From positions 1 to 42,500 of the IMG/VR virus record IMGVR_UViG_3300010400_000013: DNA of 42,500 bases; one strand, written 5' to 3'. This DNA is from a virus. The notes under the pieces are model-generated. The model saw only the letters and a list, made by a program, of their open reading frames with translations, made no database searches and was not told where the DNA came from. Shown here in pieces: positions 1 through 7,879 of this stretch (positions within the stretch are counted from its first letter, which is position 1; each line of letters opens with the position of its first letter). A program made the translations under genes and the position numbers.

Positions 1-123
1 CTGACACGCACCCCTGCCGCAAACGATGTCAGGGCGCAACTGCCCACCATGATCGATACTCAAAAAGAATCGTCACGGCAGCAGGCCTTCATTGATGCGC
101 AGCTCAAGCGGAGCGAGGGCCTC
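1..123. repeat. Terminal direct repeat, left copy
   Basis: These 123 bases are identical to 42378-42500. The tape-measure reading frame continues exactly through the overlap, so the repeat shows the contig closes into a circle of 42,377 bp. It may be an assembly overlap or true terminal redundancy; the sequence alone cannot separate these. Confidence 0.95.
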
Positions 124-1191
124 TTTCAAGAGCAAGAGATGATGGCGCGGACAGGACTTGCCCATCGCATGGCGATCATTGATCAAGAGCAAGCCTTCGG
201 GATTAAGACGGAGCAGGAGGCAGGGCTGGCTCGTCAAGCCGCACTGGCACAAATGGATGTCTTCACAGATACCAGCCTCAAGAGGCAACTCGAAAACTAT
301 CGGCGATTCATTAAGGCGAAAGAAGCCTTATTCACCGAAGACGACAAGGGACAGGCCGAATTGGCGAAATTTCGAGAAGAAGCGGCGACGAAAGAATCGA
401 AGATGATTGCCGATATTAGCGCACAGACGATTCAGGCCGATACGACGAGGATTCAATCGGGTCTCCAAGTCAAAACTTTCTGGACGAAGCAGTTACAAGA
501 TATTGTAGCCAGCAATGCCTTCTCCGTCTCCACGATTATTACGACATGGACCAGTGGCCTGGCGAATGCCATCGTGAACGGGGGAGATTTCATGCAAGCC
601 GCATGGAAGCAGACGCAAGTGGCGATCATCCAGGGGGGGCTGAATCTCGTTGTTCAATCACTGGCACAGGACGCCTTGAAAGTCGCGTCATCGGAAGCTG
701 CCGCTGCTACGACCACGGCTGTGTGGGCTGGCGCAACCACTGCGATCTCTGGATTCTTCGCCGCCACAAGCGCCGCCTTTACCGCCATGATGGCGAATAT
801 GGTGGTAGTGGTGACGGCGGTGGGTGAATTCATCATGGGTGTGCTGACGGCCATTGGTGAGGCCCTCGGCTTTACAGGTTTTGGCGCACCGCTCGCTGGC
901 GCGGTCTTGGCTGGAGTGGCATTGATTGCAGTGGCCCTTGCCGCAACCGGCAACCTCGGCTTTAAGGAGGGCGGCATTGGAGACTTTGGCAGCGGCACGC
1001 CCGCGATGTTGCATGGACCGGAAGCGATCATCCCGCTGAATGGACGCGGCGCGGGCTTCATGCGTGAGGCGTTCGGCGGCGGCGACGGTCAGATCATTCA
1101 TACCCATGTCTATCTCGATGGCCGACAGATCGCGAAGGCGACGGCCAGGCATACGGGCGAGGCGTGGCGATCTGCAGGAGTTCCTGCATAA
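1..1191 (+). CDS. Tail tape measure protein, C-terminal part
   Basis: This is the C-terminal 396 residues of the tape measure protein whose N-terminus begins at 41427. Across the circular join the protein is about 713 residues, with the codon phase preserved. It sets tail length and is threaded inside the tail tube. The first ~150 residues here are helical and rich in Gln, Glu and Lys. A long hydrophobic Ala/Val/Gly region follows (about 210-310), typical of membrane-active tape measure segments. The C-terminus ends in a short conserved-looking motif (HVYLDGRQIAKATARH) common at tape-measure ends. The stop overlaps the next start by one base (TAATG). Confidence 0.9.
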   Translation: MTRTPAANDVRAQLPTMIDTQKESSRQQAFIDAQLKRSEGLFQEQEMMARTGLAHRMAIIDQEQAFGIKTEQEAGLARQAALAQMDVFTDTSLKRQLENYRRFIKAKEALFTEDDKGQAELAKFREEAATKESKMIADISAQTIQADTTRIQSGLQVKTFWTKQLQDIVASNAFSVSTIITTWTSGLANAIVNGGDFMQAAWKQTQVAIIQGGLNLVVQSLAQDALKVASSEAAAATTTAVWAGATTAISGFFAATSAAFTAMMANMVVVVTAVGEFIMGVLTAIGEALGFTGFGAPLAGAVLAGVALIAVALAATGNLGFKEGGIGDFGSGTPAMLHGPEAIIPLNGRGAGFMREAFGGGDGQIIHTHVYLDGRQIAKATARHTGEAWRSAGVPA

Positions 1192-2012
1192 TGAGTTTAT
1201 TGCTACGAGCACGAGTCGAAGAAACCTCAACGACGACCGGCACCGGCTCGCTCAGTCTTGATGGAGCCGTGTCAGGATTTCGGACCTTCGTGAGTGCATT
1301 TGGCACGGGCGGGAAGTGCTACTACACAATCATCGACGGAACCGCTTGGGAAATGGGGCAAGGCACCATAACGAGCGGGACGCCAGATGTGCTCTCACGA
1401 GACATTATTCTAGAGTCGAGCGCAGGAGGATCGGTCTTAACATTGAGCGCGGGCATCAAGACCGTGTATTGCGCTGCGCCGGCAGTAGGCTATTTCGACC
1501 CAGAGGATCGCGTCCTGAGATCACGATTGACCTTTACCGGAGTGCAACAGACAGGGAGCGGCGTAGCCTATTTCGTCTATGTCGGGAAGACTTCGCGACC
1601 ACTCACTGTCGCGTTTGTAGAATGCTATATGACGACATCAGGGACAGGGGCGCAGACCGCAGAGGTGGGCTTGTTTTCCACTCCGCTTGCGCCGAATAAG
1701 TCCGGGCAGACCCTAACAAAACTCATAGCGACAGGAACCGTAGATAGTCTCACGGCGGCGGCGAACATGCGGCGGAATACGACAACCTTCGCATTGGCGG
1801 TGCCAGCGGGGACATTTCTCTGGGCAGCCATTCGGACGGCTATGGCGTCCACGCAACCGACGTTTGCGGGTGTGGCCTATGACCTTTTAGAAGGCTATAT
1901 CCTGACGACGAGTGGGCAGGGCGCACTTACGAGCCTCACAACCACGGCAGGGGCCTTATTTGGGTTGAGTACGTCAACATTATGTCCAGCGTTGAACGTT
2001 ACGCTTGACTAA
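1191..2012 (+). CDS. Distal tail / minor tail protein
   Basis: A 273-residue protein directly after the tape measure, with its ATG sharing a base with the previous TAA. The N-terminal ~100 residues match a recurring phage tail pattern as I remember it: an RVEET opening, a conserved CYYTIIDG stretch, a WEMGQGTI strand and an LSRD..LESSAGG segment. The C-terminal half is beta-rich, rich in Thr, Ser and Gly, and resembles a carbohydrate-binding or fibre domain. Its position suggests a distal-tail or tip-associated structural protein. The exact role is inferred. Confidence 0.65.
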   Translation: MSLLLRARVEETSTTTGTGSLSLDGAVSGFRTFVSAFGTGGKCYYTIIDGTAWEMGQGTITSGTPDVLSRDIILESSAGGSVLTLSAGIKTVYCAAPAVGYFDPEDRVLRSRLTFTGVQQTGSGVAYFVYVGKTSRPLTVAFVECYMTTSGTGAQTAEVGLFSTPLAPNKSGQTLTKLIATGTVDSLTAAANMRRNTTTFALAVPAGTFLWAAIRTAMASTQPTFAGVAYDLLEGYILTTSGQGALTSLTTTAGALFGLSTSTLCPALNVTLD

Positions 2013-2021
2013 AAGGCATAG

Positions 2022-3692
2022 ATGGTTGGTACACCAGCGATCGGCGATGAGCCCATTGGCGGCGCACTCGTCCTCCCATATCCCGCCCTGGACTACTGGG
2101 TGCAGATCGGCGCCTCGACCGAGGGCGAAGTGCTCTTCGATTCCTTGAGCATTGAGGAGGGCGGCGATGGGATTACGCGAGCGAGATGTTCCATCGTCAA
2201 TCCAGACACGAGTGTTCGCGAGGGGAAAACCTTCTCGGTGATCTGGCGCGGGGAGGTAATCTTTGCGGGCATTATTCGAACAATGACGATTGACACGGAT
2301 CAATCGGAAACGGTCTTTATCTACGCGATTGAAGCCGATGGCTGGGACGCCTTGTTAGCCAGGCATCTCATCACGGCGACCTATAACAATCAAACGGCTG
2401 GATTCATTCTGCGCGATGCGATCACGGCGAGTGGGCTCGATCTCGATGGTGTCACGGCGGGCATGATTGATGAGGGGCCCAATCTCATTCTCGTGGAGGC
2501 CGACCATGTGCGCGTCGGTGATTTCATTCGCGATGTAGGTTCGGCGGGAGGCGGGCTGGCGTATATCGATCCGTATAAACGGATTCAGTTCAGGCCGACG
2601 ACGCTAGACGTGTCGGATGTCCAGGTGACGAATGCGCGCTGCGAGAAGATCAGCCACATGGGCGATCTCGATAACTACCGCAACCGGCAGATCGTCAAAG
2701 TCACTGGCTTGGATGGGACGACGACCGTGACGGAGACTCGTGATGATCTGGCGCAGCAGGCCTTGCGGATTGCGGATGAAGGTGGGAGCGGGATCTATGA
2801 GGCCTATGAAGAGGTGAAGCATCCCACGTCGAGCGTGTCCGGTGAATTGTCTATTCTCGGCCAGGCGGTGGGCTATGTGGACCTGCGGACCTATGCGAGG
2901 AATGCCCGGCGCGTCACGGTGACGATGCGTGATCCGGCGCCTCGCATTGGGCAGCTCGCGACACTGAGCCTGCCTGGCTTCACGCTCTCCGGCACCTTTG
3001 TGGCCATGCGCAAGACCTGGCGCGATGTGGCGGGGCAATTCCTCTTCGATATCGAATTCTGGGCGTCCAGTTTTCAACAGCAGGCCTTGCAATCGCTCCT
3101 GAAGATTGTGGGAGCCGGAAAGTCGACGGTCTCAATTTCGGCGGAAGTGTTTCCGAACGTGCAAGTCTATAGCACGGCAGGCACAGGATTTACCTTCACG
3201 GTGCCAGGCGGCATCACGGCCGTGCAATTCACGGCCTATGGTCCCGGTGGTGGTCCGGGCGGGAATCTTGATATTGGAAGCGGGTTTCATTTTAGTGGCG
3301 GGACTGGTGGGAATGGCGGGAAAGCGGTCACGATTTTAGCCGTGACGCCCGCGCAGGTCTTCGATATTACGGTGGGGGCTGGCGGGACGGGAGGCACAAA
3401 TGGGCGATCAAATGGCTCAGCGTTTTATTTTGACGTGCCGACAGATGGCGCAGCGGGGACCAATAGTGTGGTCTCTTTAACAGGCGTCATTAAATGCCAA
3501 GGCGATTCAGGCAACGGTGGAATTCATGCTAACAAGGATACTGGCAACGGCGCGGCAGGCAGTAATGGTGGCGGCAGTGGTGATGCCGTTGTCGTGGGAG
3601 GAGGCTCGACGGGGGGCGGGCAAGATGGGAACTTCTTTACCTTGCACGTGCAACCGAATGGCCCGGCTGGTCTGGTGGAGGTGCGTTGGTGA
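2022..3692 (+). CDS. Tail hub/tip protein with Gly-rich C-terminal domain
   Basis: A 556-residue protein. Residues ~1-360 look like a baseplate hub: they open with a beta-rich segment and include a YAIEADGWDALL..H stretch and a TYNNQTAGFILRDAI stretch typical of gp27-like hub proteins. Residues ~380-556 form a separate domain that starts with FTFTVPGGITAVQF and is very rich in Gly (many GG and GGxGG turns), as in glycine-rich tail-tip domains. Such domains often contact the host receptor. It precedes the endolysin gene, whose start overlaps its stop (GTGA). The hub role is inferred from order and fold-like features. Confidence 0.7.
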   Translation: MVGTPAIGDEPIGGALVLPYPALDYWVQIGASTEGEVLFDSLSIEEGGDGITRARCSIVNPDTSVREGKTFSVIWRGEVIFAGIIRTMTIDTDQSETVFIYAIEADGWDALLARHLITATYNNQTAGFILRDAITASGLDLDGVTAGMIDEGPNLILVEADHVRVGDFIRDVGSAGGGLAYIDPYKRIQFRPTTLDVSDVQVTNARCEKISHMGDLDNYRNRQIVKVTGLDGTTTVTETRDDLAQQALRIADEGGSGIYEAYEEVKHPTSSVSGELSILGQAVGYVDLRTYARNARRVTVTMRDPAPRIGQLATLSLPGFTLSGTFVAMRKTWRDVAGQFLFDIEFWASSFQQQALQSLLKIVGAGKSTVSISAEVFPNVQVYSTAGTGFTFTVPGGITAVQFTAYGPGGGPGGNLDIGSGFHFSGGTGGNGGKAVTILAVTPAQVFDITVGAGGTGGTNGRSNGSAFYFDVPTDGAAGTNSVVSLTGVIKCQGDSGNGGIHANKDTGNGAAGSNGGGSGDAVVVGGGSTGGGQDGNFFTLHVQPNGPAGLVEVRW

Positions 3693-4180
3693 GCCTCACC
3701 ATTGCCCAGATGCGCCTGGCTCCTATTATGGAAATGCGGGCGCGAGAATTGGAACTCGCCTTTCCGGGATTGATCCACTGGAACAGCGGCCGGCGCACGG
3801 TGCTGGAGCAAGCGCGGGCCATGGCGACGAATCACCTCGATGATCCGCTGCGGTATCTCACGAAGAATTATCTGGGGGCGTCGACGCTCTTACAGGCCCT
3901 CTCCATGGCTCCGTCGATCCATACCGTCGATGGCGTCACGGCGGTGTTCTACGAGTGCATGGTCCGACAGCCTGGCCTGGTGCGCTCGCCGCATTTAGAT
4001 GGCAATGCCGTTGATCCGCAATGGATGGAAGATGCGGAAGGGAATCCGACTGCCGATGGCCTGCGCGTGATTCGATGGATTCGAGAATGCTCTGACACGG
4101 TGGATTTTCGGACTCGTGAGGGCTATCTGCGGCGGTGGCATTGGGCCGTGAGGGCCAGCCTCTTGCCGGTTGAGGTGTGA
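3689..4180 (+). CDS. Endolysin, M15-type peptidase
   Basis: A 163-residue zinc peptidase of the VanY/M15 type that would cleave peptidoglycan cross-links at lysis. The signature SPHLDGNAVD (residues 100-109) supplies zinc ligands His102 and Asp109, and His151 in RRWHW is the expected third ligand. An SGRRT..EQ motif near residue 33 is also typical. The start is taken as GTG, which overlaps the TGA of the hub gene; a TTG lies one codon upstream. There is no signal peptide, so export would need a holin. Small membrane-protein genes follow immediately. Confidence 0.85.
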   Translation: MSLTIAQMRLAPIMEMRARELELAFPGLIHWNSGRRTVLEQARAMATNHLDDPLRYLTKNYLGASTLLQALSMAPSIHTVDGVTAVFYECMVRQPGLVRSPHLDGNAVDPQWMEDAEGNPTADGLRVIRWIRECSDTVDFRTREGYLRRWHWAVRASLLPVEV

Positions 4181-4497
4181 TGGAGGAGACGCCTCTAAGT
4201 ATTTGGACGCCAGCTACGCTCAAGGCGCTCATGGACGAGCGAGATCGGCGCTATGAACAACGCTCAGTCGACAGTGAGAAGGCCTTACAAGCGGCGCTGA
4301 GCGCTGTGAAGGAAGCACGGGACGAGAATAAACATCAGACCGATAAATGGCAGGCCAGCGCGAACGAATGGCGGCAGGCGATGACGGATAAGGATCGGAA
4401 CTTCGTGACGAAATCGACGCTCTGGGGCACGGTGCTCGGTATCGTGGGGCTCGTGCTGGCTCTCGTGCAGATTCTCGAACGGATCGGGAAGCCGTAG
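4180..4497 (+). CDS. Coiled-coil protein with C-terminal membrane segment (lysis-associated)
   Basis: A 105-residue protein whose ATG overlaps the endolysin TGA. Residues ~15-75 are charged and helical (many Glu, Lys, Arg, Gln) and look like a coiled coil. Residues ~80-98 form one hydrophobic helix (LWGTVLGIVGLVLALVQIL). Similar coiled-coil plus tail-anchor proteins often sit beside phage endolysins. It could be a holin accessory or antiholin; no specific family was identified. Confidence 0.55.
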   Translation: MEETPLSIWTPATLKALMDERDRRYEQRSVDSEKALQAALSAVKEARDENKHQTDKWQASANEWRQAMTDKDRNFVTKSTLWGTVLGIVGLVLALVQILERIGKP

Positions 4498-4512
4498 GGA
4501 AGGGGGTTCTAT

Positions 4513-4701
4513 GTGGGGGATCTTATCACTCTGCTTGACCATCTTAATCTTAGCCCGGTTAATTCGGTTCTGCTGGCGGCGGTCTATTTCGTGCTGCGGT
4601 CTATTTTCAAACGCATCGAAGAGATGGAGCGTCTTGCAGTTTGCCACGCCGAGGATATCGCCCATCTCAAAGGGCGGCTTGAAATTCAGGAAGATCGGTA
4701 G
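4513..4701 (+). CDS. Small holin-like membrane protein
   Basis: A 62-residue protein. The start is GTG, with a G-rich ribosome binding site (GGAAGGGGG) a few bases upstream. An ATG two bases earlier opens another frame, which gives an Arg/Cys-rich protein with no plausible fold. A single membrane helix (about residues 15-30) is followed by a basic patch and an amphipathic helix (FKRIEEMERL). The basic residues after the helix suggest the C-terminus stays in the cytoplasm. Its place after the endolysin supports a holin or related role. Confidence 0.55.
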   Translation: MGDLITLLDHLNLSPVNSVLLAAVYFVLRSIFKRIEEMERLAVCHAEDIAHLKGRLEIQEDR

Positions 4702-4719
4702 TCGTTAACCAAGGAGGAT

Positions 4720-5010
4720 ATGATGGATTGGTCAGCCTTTGCATCCACGGTGAATTGGAAAACCAGCGCGTTTGCGGCAGGCTATGTGATCTGTTCGATC
4801 GTAGGCTATTTCGTGCCGACCGTGCAAGCGATCTGCGGAACACTTGAAACACTCGCCGTCGCTGGCGGCATTGTCTCAGCGGCCGATGCGAACCGCGTGA
4901 ACAATGTAGTGAAGGCGGTCGATTATCTGTTGATTAAAAGCAAAGTGGACCCGAATGCGATTCCGCCTGAACCCGTGTTGATTCCGGCGACACCGACGAC
5001 GGTGCAATAA
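4720..5010 (+). CDS. Putative holin, single membrane span
   Basis: A 96-residue protein preceded by a perfect AAGGAGG at 4711-4717. There are two adjacent ATG codons; the second (4723) has the better spacing. One hydrophobic helix covers about residues 17-38. It is followed by a mildly hydrophobic Ala/Gly-rich stretch and a Pro-rich tail. The NWKTSAFAAGYVI opening resembles small phage holin-like proteins. It lies within the lysis region. Function is inferred from size, topology and location. Confidence 0.5.
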   Translation: MMDWSAFASTVNWKTSAFAAGYVICSIVGYFVPTVQAICGTLETLAVAGGIVSAADANRVNNVVKAVDYLLIKSKVDPNAIPPEPVLIPATPTTVQ

Positions 5011-5213
5011 TGCCGGGCGACGTCGGCCTAGTCGCCAAGCTCGTCGATACGGTCTTCAGTTGGTTCACCGATGAAGCGGGCTATTTGGAGATCAAGAAGC
5101 GGCGAGCCTTGGCCGCCAAAAAGGAGGAGTGTCGCCGTGCGCTATTGGATAATCGCTGGGATGATCTCAAGCGTCTTACTGACGAGCTGCGGCGTCTTTC
5201 AAGCGAAGCCTGA
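5010..5213 (+). CDS. Small lysis-region protein, unknown
   Basis: A 67-residue protein starting in the TAATG overlap with the preceding gene. The N-terminal ~20 residues form an amphipathic helix (VAKLVDTVFSWF) and the rest is highly charged. There is no clear transmembrane span. The last 77 bases encode a second protein in another frame (the lipoprotein at 5137), an arrangement reminiscent of nested Rz/Rz1 spanin genes. A classical inner-membrane spanin would need an N-terminal membrane helix, which is weak here. Confidence 0.5.
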   Translation: MPGDVGLVAKLVDTVFSWFTDEAGYLEIKKRRALAAKKEECRRALLDNRWDDLKRLTDELRRLSSEA

Positions 5214-5334
5214 ACCGTGCAATTGCGATCGGGCCGAGAAGGAAATGCGGAGTTATATGGGCCAGTATTTCGACGCGATTGAAGATGTCGGGAATCTCCG
5301 CCAACAGCTCAAGGCCTGTCAGGAAAAGAAATAA
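5137..5334 (+). CDS. Small lipoprotein, o-spanin candidate
   Basis: The start is GTG at 5137, supported by AAGGAGG at 5121-5127. It gives a 65-residue protein that opens with RYWIIAGM, a hydrophobic stretch, and a lipobox LLTSC. The mature part is short, Cys-containing and helical, with charged heptad-like spacing to the end. It begins inside the preceding gene in another frame, as Rz1 does in Rz. In a diderm host, an outer-membrane spanin is the natural reading. The likely inner-membrane partner is not certain; the proteins at 4180, 4513 or 5010 are candidates. Confidence 0.6.
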   Translation: MRYWIIAGMISSVLLTSCGVFQAKPEPCNCDRAEKEMRSYMGQYFDAIEDVGNLRQQLKACQEKK

Positions 5335-5547
5335 ATGGTCTGCCTGCGTTGTGACGGCTTCATCTGCTCCGAGCGCTTGAATAAATATGGGAAGTGGTGT
5401 TGGCGCTGCGTCAACTGTGGCGACCGCGTCGATGCCGTGATTCTGAGGCACCGAGCTGAACAGGAAGCCGAGGCAGCGGCCAGACGCATTGATCAGGATC
5501 AGGATCTGAAGGAATGGGCGAACTGGTTTGCGAGGGTGCCTGCCTAG
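5335..5547 (+). CDS. Small zinc-ribbon protein
   Basis: A 70-residue protein with CLRC near the N-terminus and a WRCVNCG knuckle about 18 residues later, forming a four-Cys zinc ribbon. A DAVILRHR helix and a charged tail follow. The WRCxxCGxxxDxVI pattern resembles small proteins I recall from Nitrospira genomes; this is memory, not a search. It starts directly after the lipoprotein stop. Its TAG shares a CTAG palindrome with the stop of the convergent minus-strand gene. Confidence 0.6.
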   Translation: MVCLRCDGFICSERLNKYGKWCWRCVNCGDRVDAVILRHRAEQEAEAAARRIDQDQDLKEWANWFARVPA

Positions 5548-6161
5548 CGAGCTAGCCGTCGTCGTACCGCGATCATCACTCCAAGACCGACAGCCACTAA
5601 GGCGAGTGAACTGGTCTCCGGCACATTCGCGCTCGGCTGGCTCACCGATCCACTCAATGCTCCACTGGTAAAGATCGTCACTGGCACACAGATCGGGCAG
5701 GGCACGCGATAGACGGCCTCTCGCAGGGTGCCCCATTCACTGATATCAGCGGGCGGGGTGACAAGTGGTGTCGGATCAGTCATCTGAAACGTGATCTGCA
5801 TCAGCAAATTCTGATCGTTCTTGAAAATGAGATTCGTAGTATCACCAGCAGAAAACACGCAATTCCCCAAGCAGAACTCAGCGGTATTGCCAGCCAGCCC
5901 ACTCGCAAAGGTCGTGGAGGGCAGGACGAACTCGGTTGCCGTCACGGTGAAATCCCATGCAGTCAAGGCATAGATGGCATTATTGGCCAGCCCGCGCACA
6001 TTCAAGGCGGTGGGGCCTTCCGCATTGTCATAAGTAAAGGACCCTGACGCAATCCCACTGCCGCCAAAGCTGCCGATAAACTCTAGACTGACCGGCGTAG
6101 CGAGCGCAAATGCCGGTAGACTCAGCCAGACGAAGAGCACGAAGACTCCAAGCGCTTTCAT
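5544..6161 (-). CDS. Secreted protein with PEP-CTERM-like sorting signal
   Basis: A 205-residue protein. The start is fixed by a strong ribosome binding site (GGAGGTGG) just upstream on the minus strand; longer versions of the frame have none. It has an N-terminal signal peptide (hydrophobic core, then LPAFALA). The body is a beta-rich domain with Cys pairs (CLGNC, CPIC). The C-terminus is VPET, a hydrophobic helix, then RRR, which is the layout of PEP-CTERM signals cut by exosortase (canonical VPEP). The protein is thus expected at the surface or in the matrix of the lysogen. It is a probable moron gene in the lysogeny block. Confidence 0.75.
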   Translation of the reverse strand: MKALGVFVLFVWLSLPAFALATPVSLEFIGSFGGSGIASGSFTYDNAEGPTALNVRGLANNAIYALTAWDFTVTATEFVLPSTTFASGLAGNTAEFCLGNCVFSAGDTTNLIFKNDQNLLMQITFQMTDPTPLVTPPADISEWGTLREAVYRVPCPICVPVTIFTSGALSGSVSQPSANVPETSSLALVAVGLGVMIAVRRRLAR

Positions 6162-6222
6162 CGTTCCACCTCCCTCCATGCATGGACTGCCATCGTCGGA
6201 GTCTGTCAATCAATTTGCAACC

Positions 6223-6609
6223 CTACGGAAGAGGGGGTCGCTTCACAATCTCTCGCGTCGTCCAATCCCCCAGCCGCCAGACCGACTCATTTCTGACAAG
6301 GAATGTAAAGGGTTTTTCGCCGGCATAGCCGCCCATGCGATTCTTCGCATTGATCCTCACATTGACGAGATAGCCGAATTGAGGAGCCTGGAAGTCACCG
6401 TTGATATAAGCGTAGCCCCTGGTGGGTTCACCGAGATAACGGTAGCGTGCTGATTCAGGATCATAGAAAAGCGGGAACATATGCGCCTGAATGTGCTCTT
6501 TATAGGCTGGACTGAGCTGCCCATACTCAGCATGGGATATCTGTTCAGGTGTGGGGATGGTGGCACAGGCGCTCAGTAGCAGCATGGCCACGGCGAGACT
6601 CCATTTCAT
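6223..6609 (-). CDS. Lipoprotein, unknown function
   Basis: A 128-residue protein with a lipobox (LLLSAC) after a short hydrophobic signal, preceded by GAGGAGGG. The mature part includes DPESARYRYLG, a YGYLVNVRINAKNR..GGY motif and a terminal Pro-rich end. I recall this pattern from small lipoproteins found in bacteria and prophages, with no defined function. It is co-oriented with the integrase and the PEP-CTERM gene, so it may be expressed in the lysogen. A superinfection-exclusion or envelope role is possible but unproven. Confidence 0.65.
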   Translation of the reverse strand: MKWSLAVAMLLLSACATIPTPEQISHAEYGQLSPAYKEHIQAHMFPLFYDPESARYRYLGEPTRGYAYINGDFQAPQFGYLVNVRINAKNRMGGYAGEKPFTFLVRNESVWRLGDWTTREIVKRPPLP

Positions 6610-6623
6610 GATGCCCTCCTCGG

Positions 6624-7565
6624 TTAATCCTTATTGGGCGGCAATCCTAACATTCGCCTACTGTTCAGTTCCAAGGCTCGACTGACGGGCGACACATTTA
6701 ATCGCGCATAGATCGCCGTATGCTGGAGCCCACTATGGTTGAGCACGTTCCCGATGATCGCCAGATTTTCCCCATGACAAGCCAGCCAGCTCGCGCACGT
6801 CCGTCGCAAATCGTGAATTGTGAGATCGGGCATCCCTGCTAGCGAACGGATCAGATCCCATCGCTCAAAGGCTAATGAGGTGGACCAATGCCCGCGTTCG
6901 GTCGCAAAGACAAAGGCATTCGTGCGTGGTAAGCCATTAAGCCGTTGCATGAGGATGAATGGAATGGGCACCGTTTGAGCGCGATCCGTCTTGGTATGGG
7001 GTTTATGCCAGAGTCCCCCGTCAATGTCGAGATCGCACCAGCGCATCGTCAAACCTTCAGTCCGCCGACAGCCCACTAACAGGCAGAGGAGGAAATAGCA
7101 TTGAGTCGGCTCATCCTGTTCACGAATCGCGTCCATCAACTTCGGCATTTCATGCGGCTGGACGAAGCGTTTCCGGGAGTGCTCCCGATATTTCTTGATG
7201 CGCGCTGCCGGGTTCTCGCCAATATAGATGCGCCAGTCGTGAGCTTTGCCAAACATCGTCCGCAGGATGGAGAGGCACTTATTCCCCATGCTTGGTGAGG
7301 TCTGACCGATCTGATGGAACCATTCTTCGATTTGAATCGGGGTGAGCTGATCGAGTCGGCTGGCCATCAAGGGGCCGAAATATCGGCGGATCGTCCCGGC
7401 CATTTCGCGGCCAATGGACAATTGCGCCACATGATTCCTGAGATAGAGCGGAATGAACGCCTCCATGTCAGCCTCCGAATCAGGAAGGAGGCTAAGTGAT
7501 TCGGCTGTGGCTTGGCTACCCCTCGCGAGGGTTACAGAGTCATGCGTAATCTGTATGCCTGTCAT
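6624..7565 (-). CDS. int: Tyrosine recombinase integrase
   Basis: A 313-residue site-specific recombinase that would integrate and excise the phage genome. The core-binding domain spans about residues 35-125 and the catalytic domain about 140-300. Catalytic residues are visible: Arg167 (GCRRTEG), Lys192 (HTKTD), His251 and Arg254 (HDLRRT), His277 (LNHSG) and Tyr286 (IYARL). It has no obvious long arm-binding domain. The ribosome binding site at the annotated start is weak, so a downstream start (such as the Met at residue 34) is possible. No attachment core could be recognised next to it. Confidence 0.93.
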   Translation of the reverse strand: MTGIQITHDSVTLARGSQATAESLSLLPDSEADMEAFIPLYLRNHVAQLSIGREMAGTIRRYFGPLMASRLDQLTPIQIEEWFHQIGQTSPSMGNKCLSILRTMFGKAHDWRIYIGENPAARIKKYREHSRKRFVQPHEMPKLMDAIREQDEPTQCYFLLCLLVGCRRTEGLTMRWCDLDIDGGLWHKPHTKTDRAQTVPIPFILMQRLNGLPRTNAFVFATERGHWSTSLAFERWDLIRSLAGMPDLTIHDLRRTCASWLACHGENLAIIGNVLNHSGLQHTAIYARLNVSPVSRALELNSRRMLGLPPNKD

Positions 7566-7651
7566 CGTTGCGCCTACGTAAACTACCTGCGTCCTGTTTG
7601 TTCTGACTCAGACTGTTTACCGACCGAACCGTCAGGCCCCCAAAATCTCCC

Positions 7652-7858
7652 CTATCCAGCGGTGCGTCGTCGCTTGCTTGGGCCAAGCTGAATAGGGCTT
7701 GTCATTCCTTCCATGCGTTCCACCTTCTCTAGCACGGCATCCTCCACGAATCGGCTTCGGCTCGTGCGGCGCAGGCTGGCTCGCGCCTGCTCCATACGTT
7801 CATAGAGCGTCGGCTCCATATAGCTGCGCACGGGTACTAATCGCGTCGATGGCATCAT
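7652..7858 (-). CDS. Ribbon-helix-helix regulator, candidate repressor
   Basis: A 68-residue protein (two adjacent ATGs) behind a perfect AAGGAGGTGA. The N-terminal VPVRSYMEP strand, a TLYERMEQARASLR helix, a turn, and a SRSRFVEDAVLEKVER helix match the Arc/CopG ribbon-helix-helix layout. The tail is basic (SKRRRT). It is transcribed divergently from the early operon and lies next to the integrase, the usual place for an immunity repressor. Paired GTAGGCTAC-type operators occur in its own leader and in the opposing promoter, suggesting autoregulation and repression of the early genes. Function is inferred from fold and context. Confidence 0.65.
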   Translation of the reverse strand: MMPSTRLVPVRSYMEPTLYERMEQARASLRRTSRSRFVEDAVLEKVERMEGMTSPIQLGPSKRRRTAG

Positions 7859-7879
7859 ATCTCACCTCCTTTCCTAGAA

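Noticed and set aside
4511-4708. ATG frame two bases upstream of the 4513 gene
   Set aside because: It gives an Arg/Cys-rich protein with no structure, while the GTG frame has a membrane helix and an amphipathic helix.
7566-7651. attP core next to the integrase
   Set aside because: No repeat or tRNA-like sequence could be recognised without a host genome for comparison.
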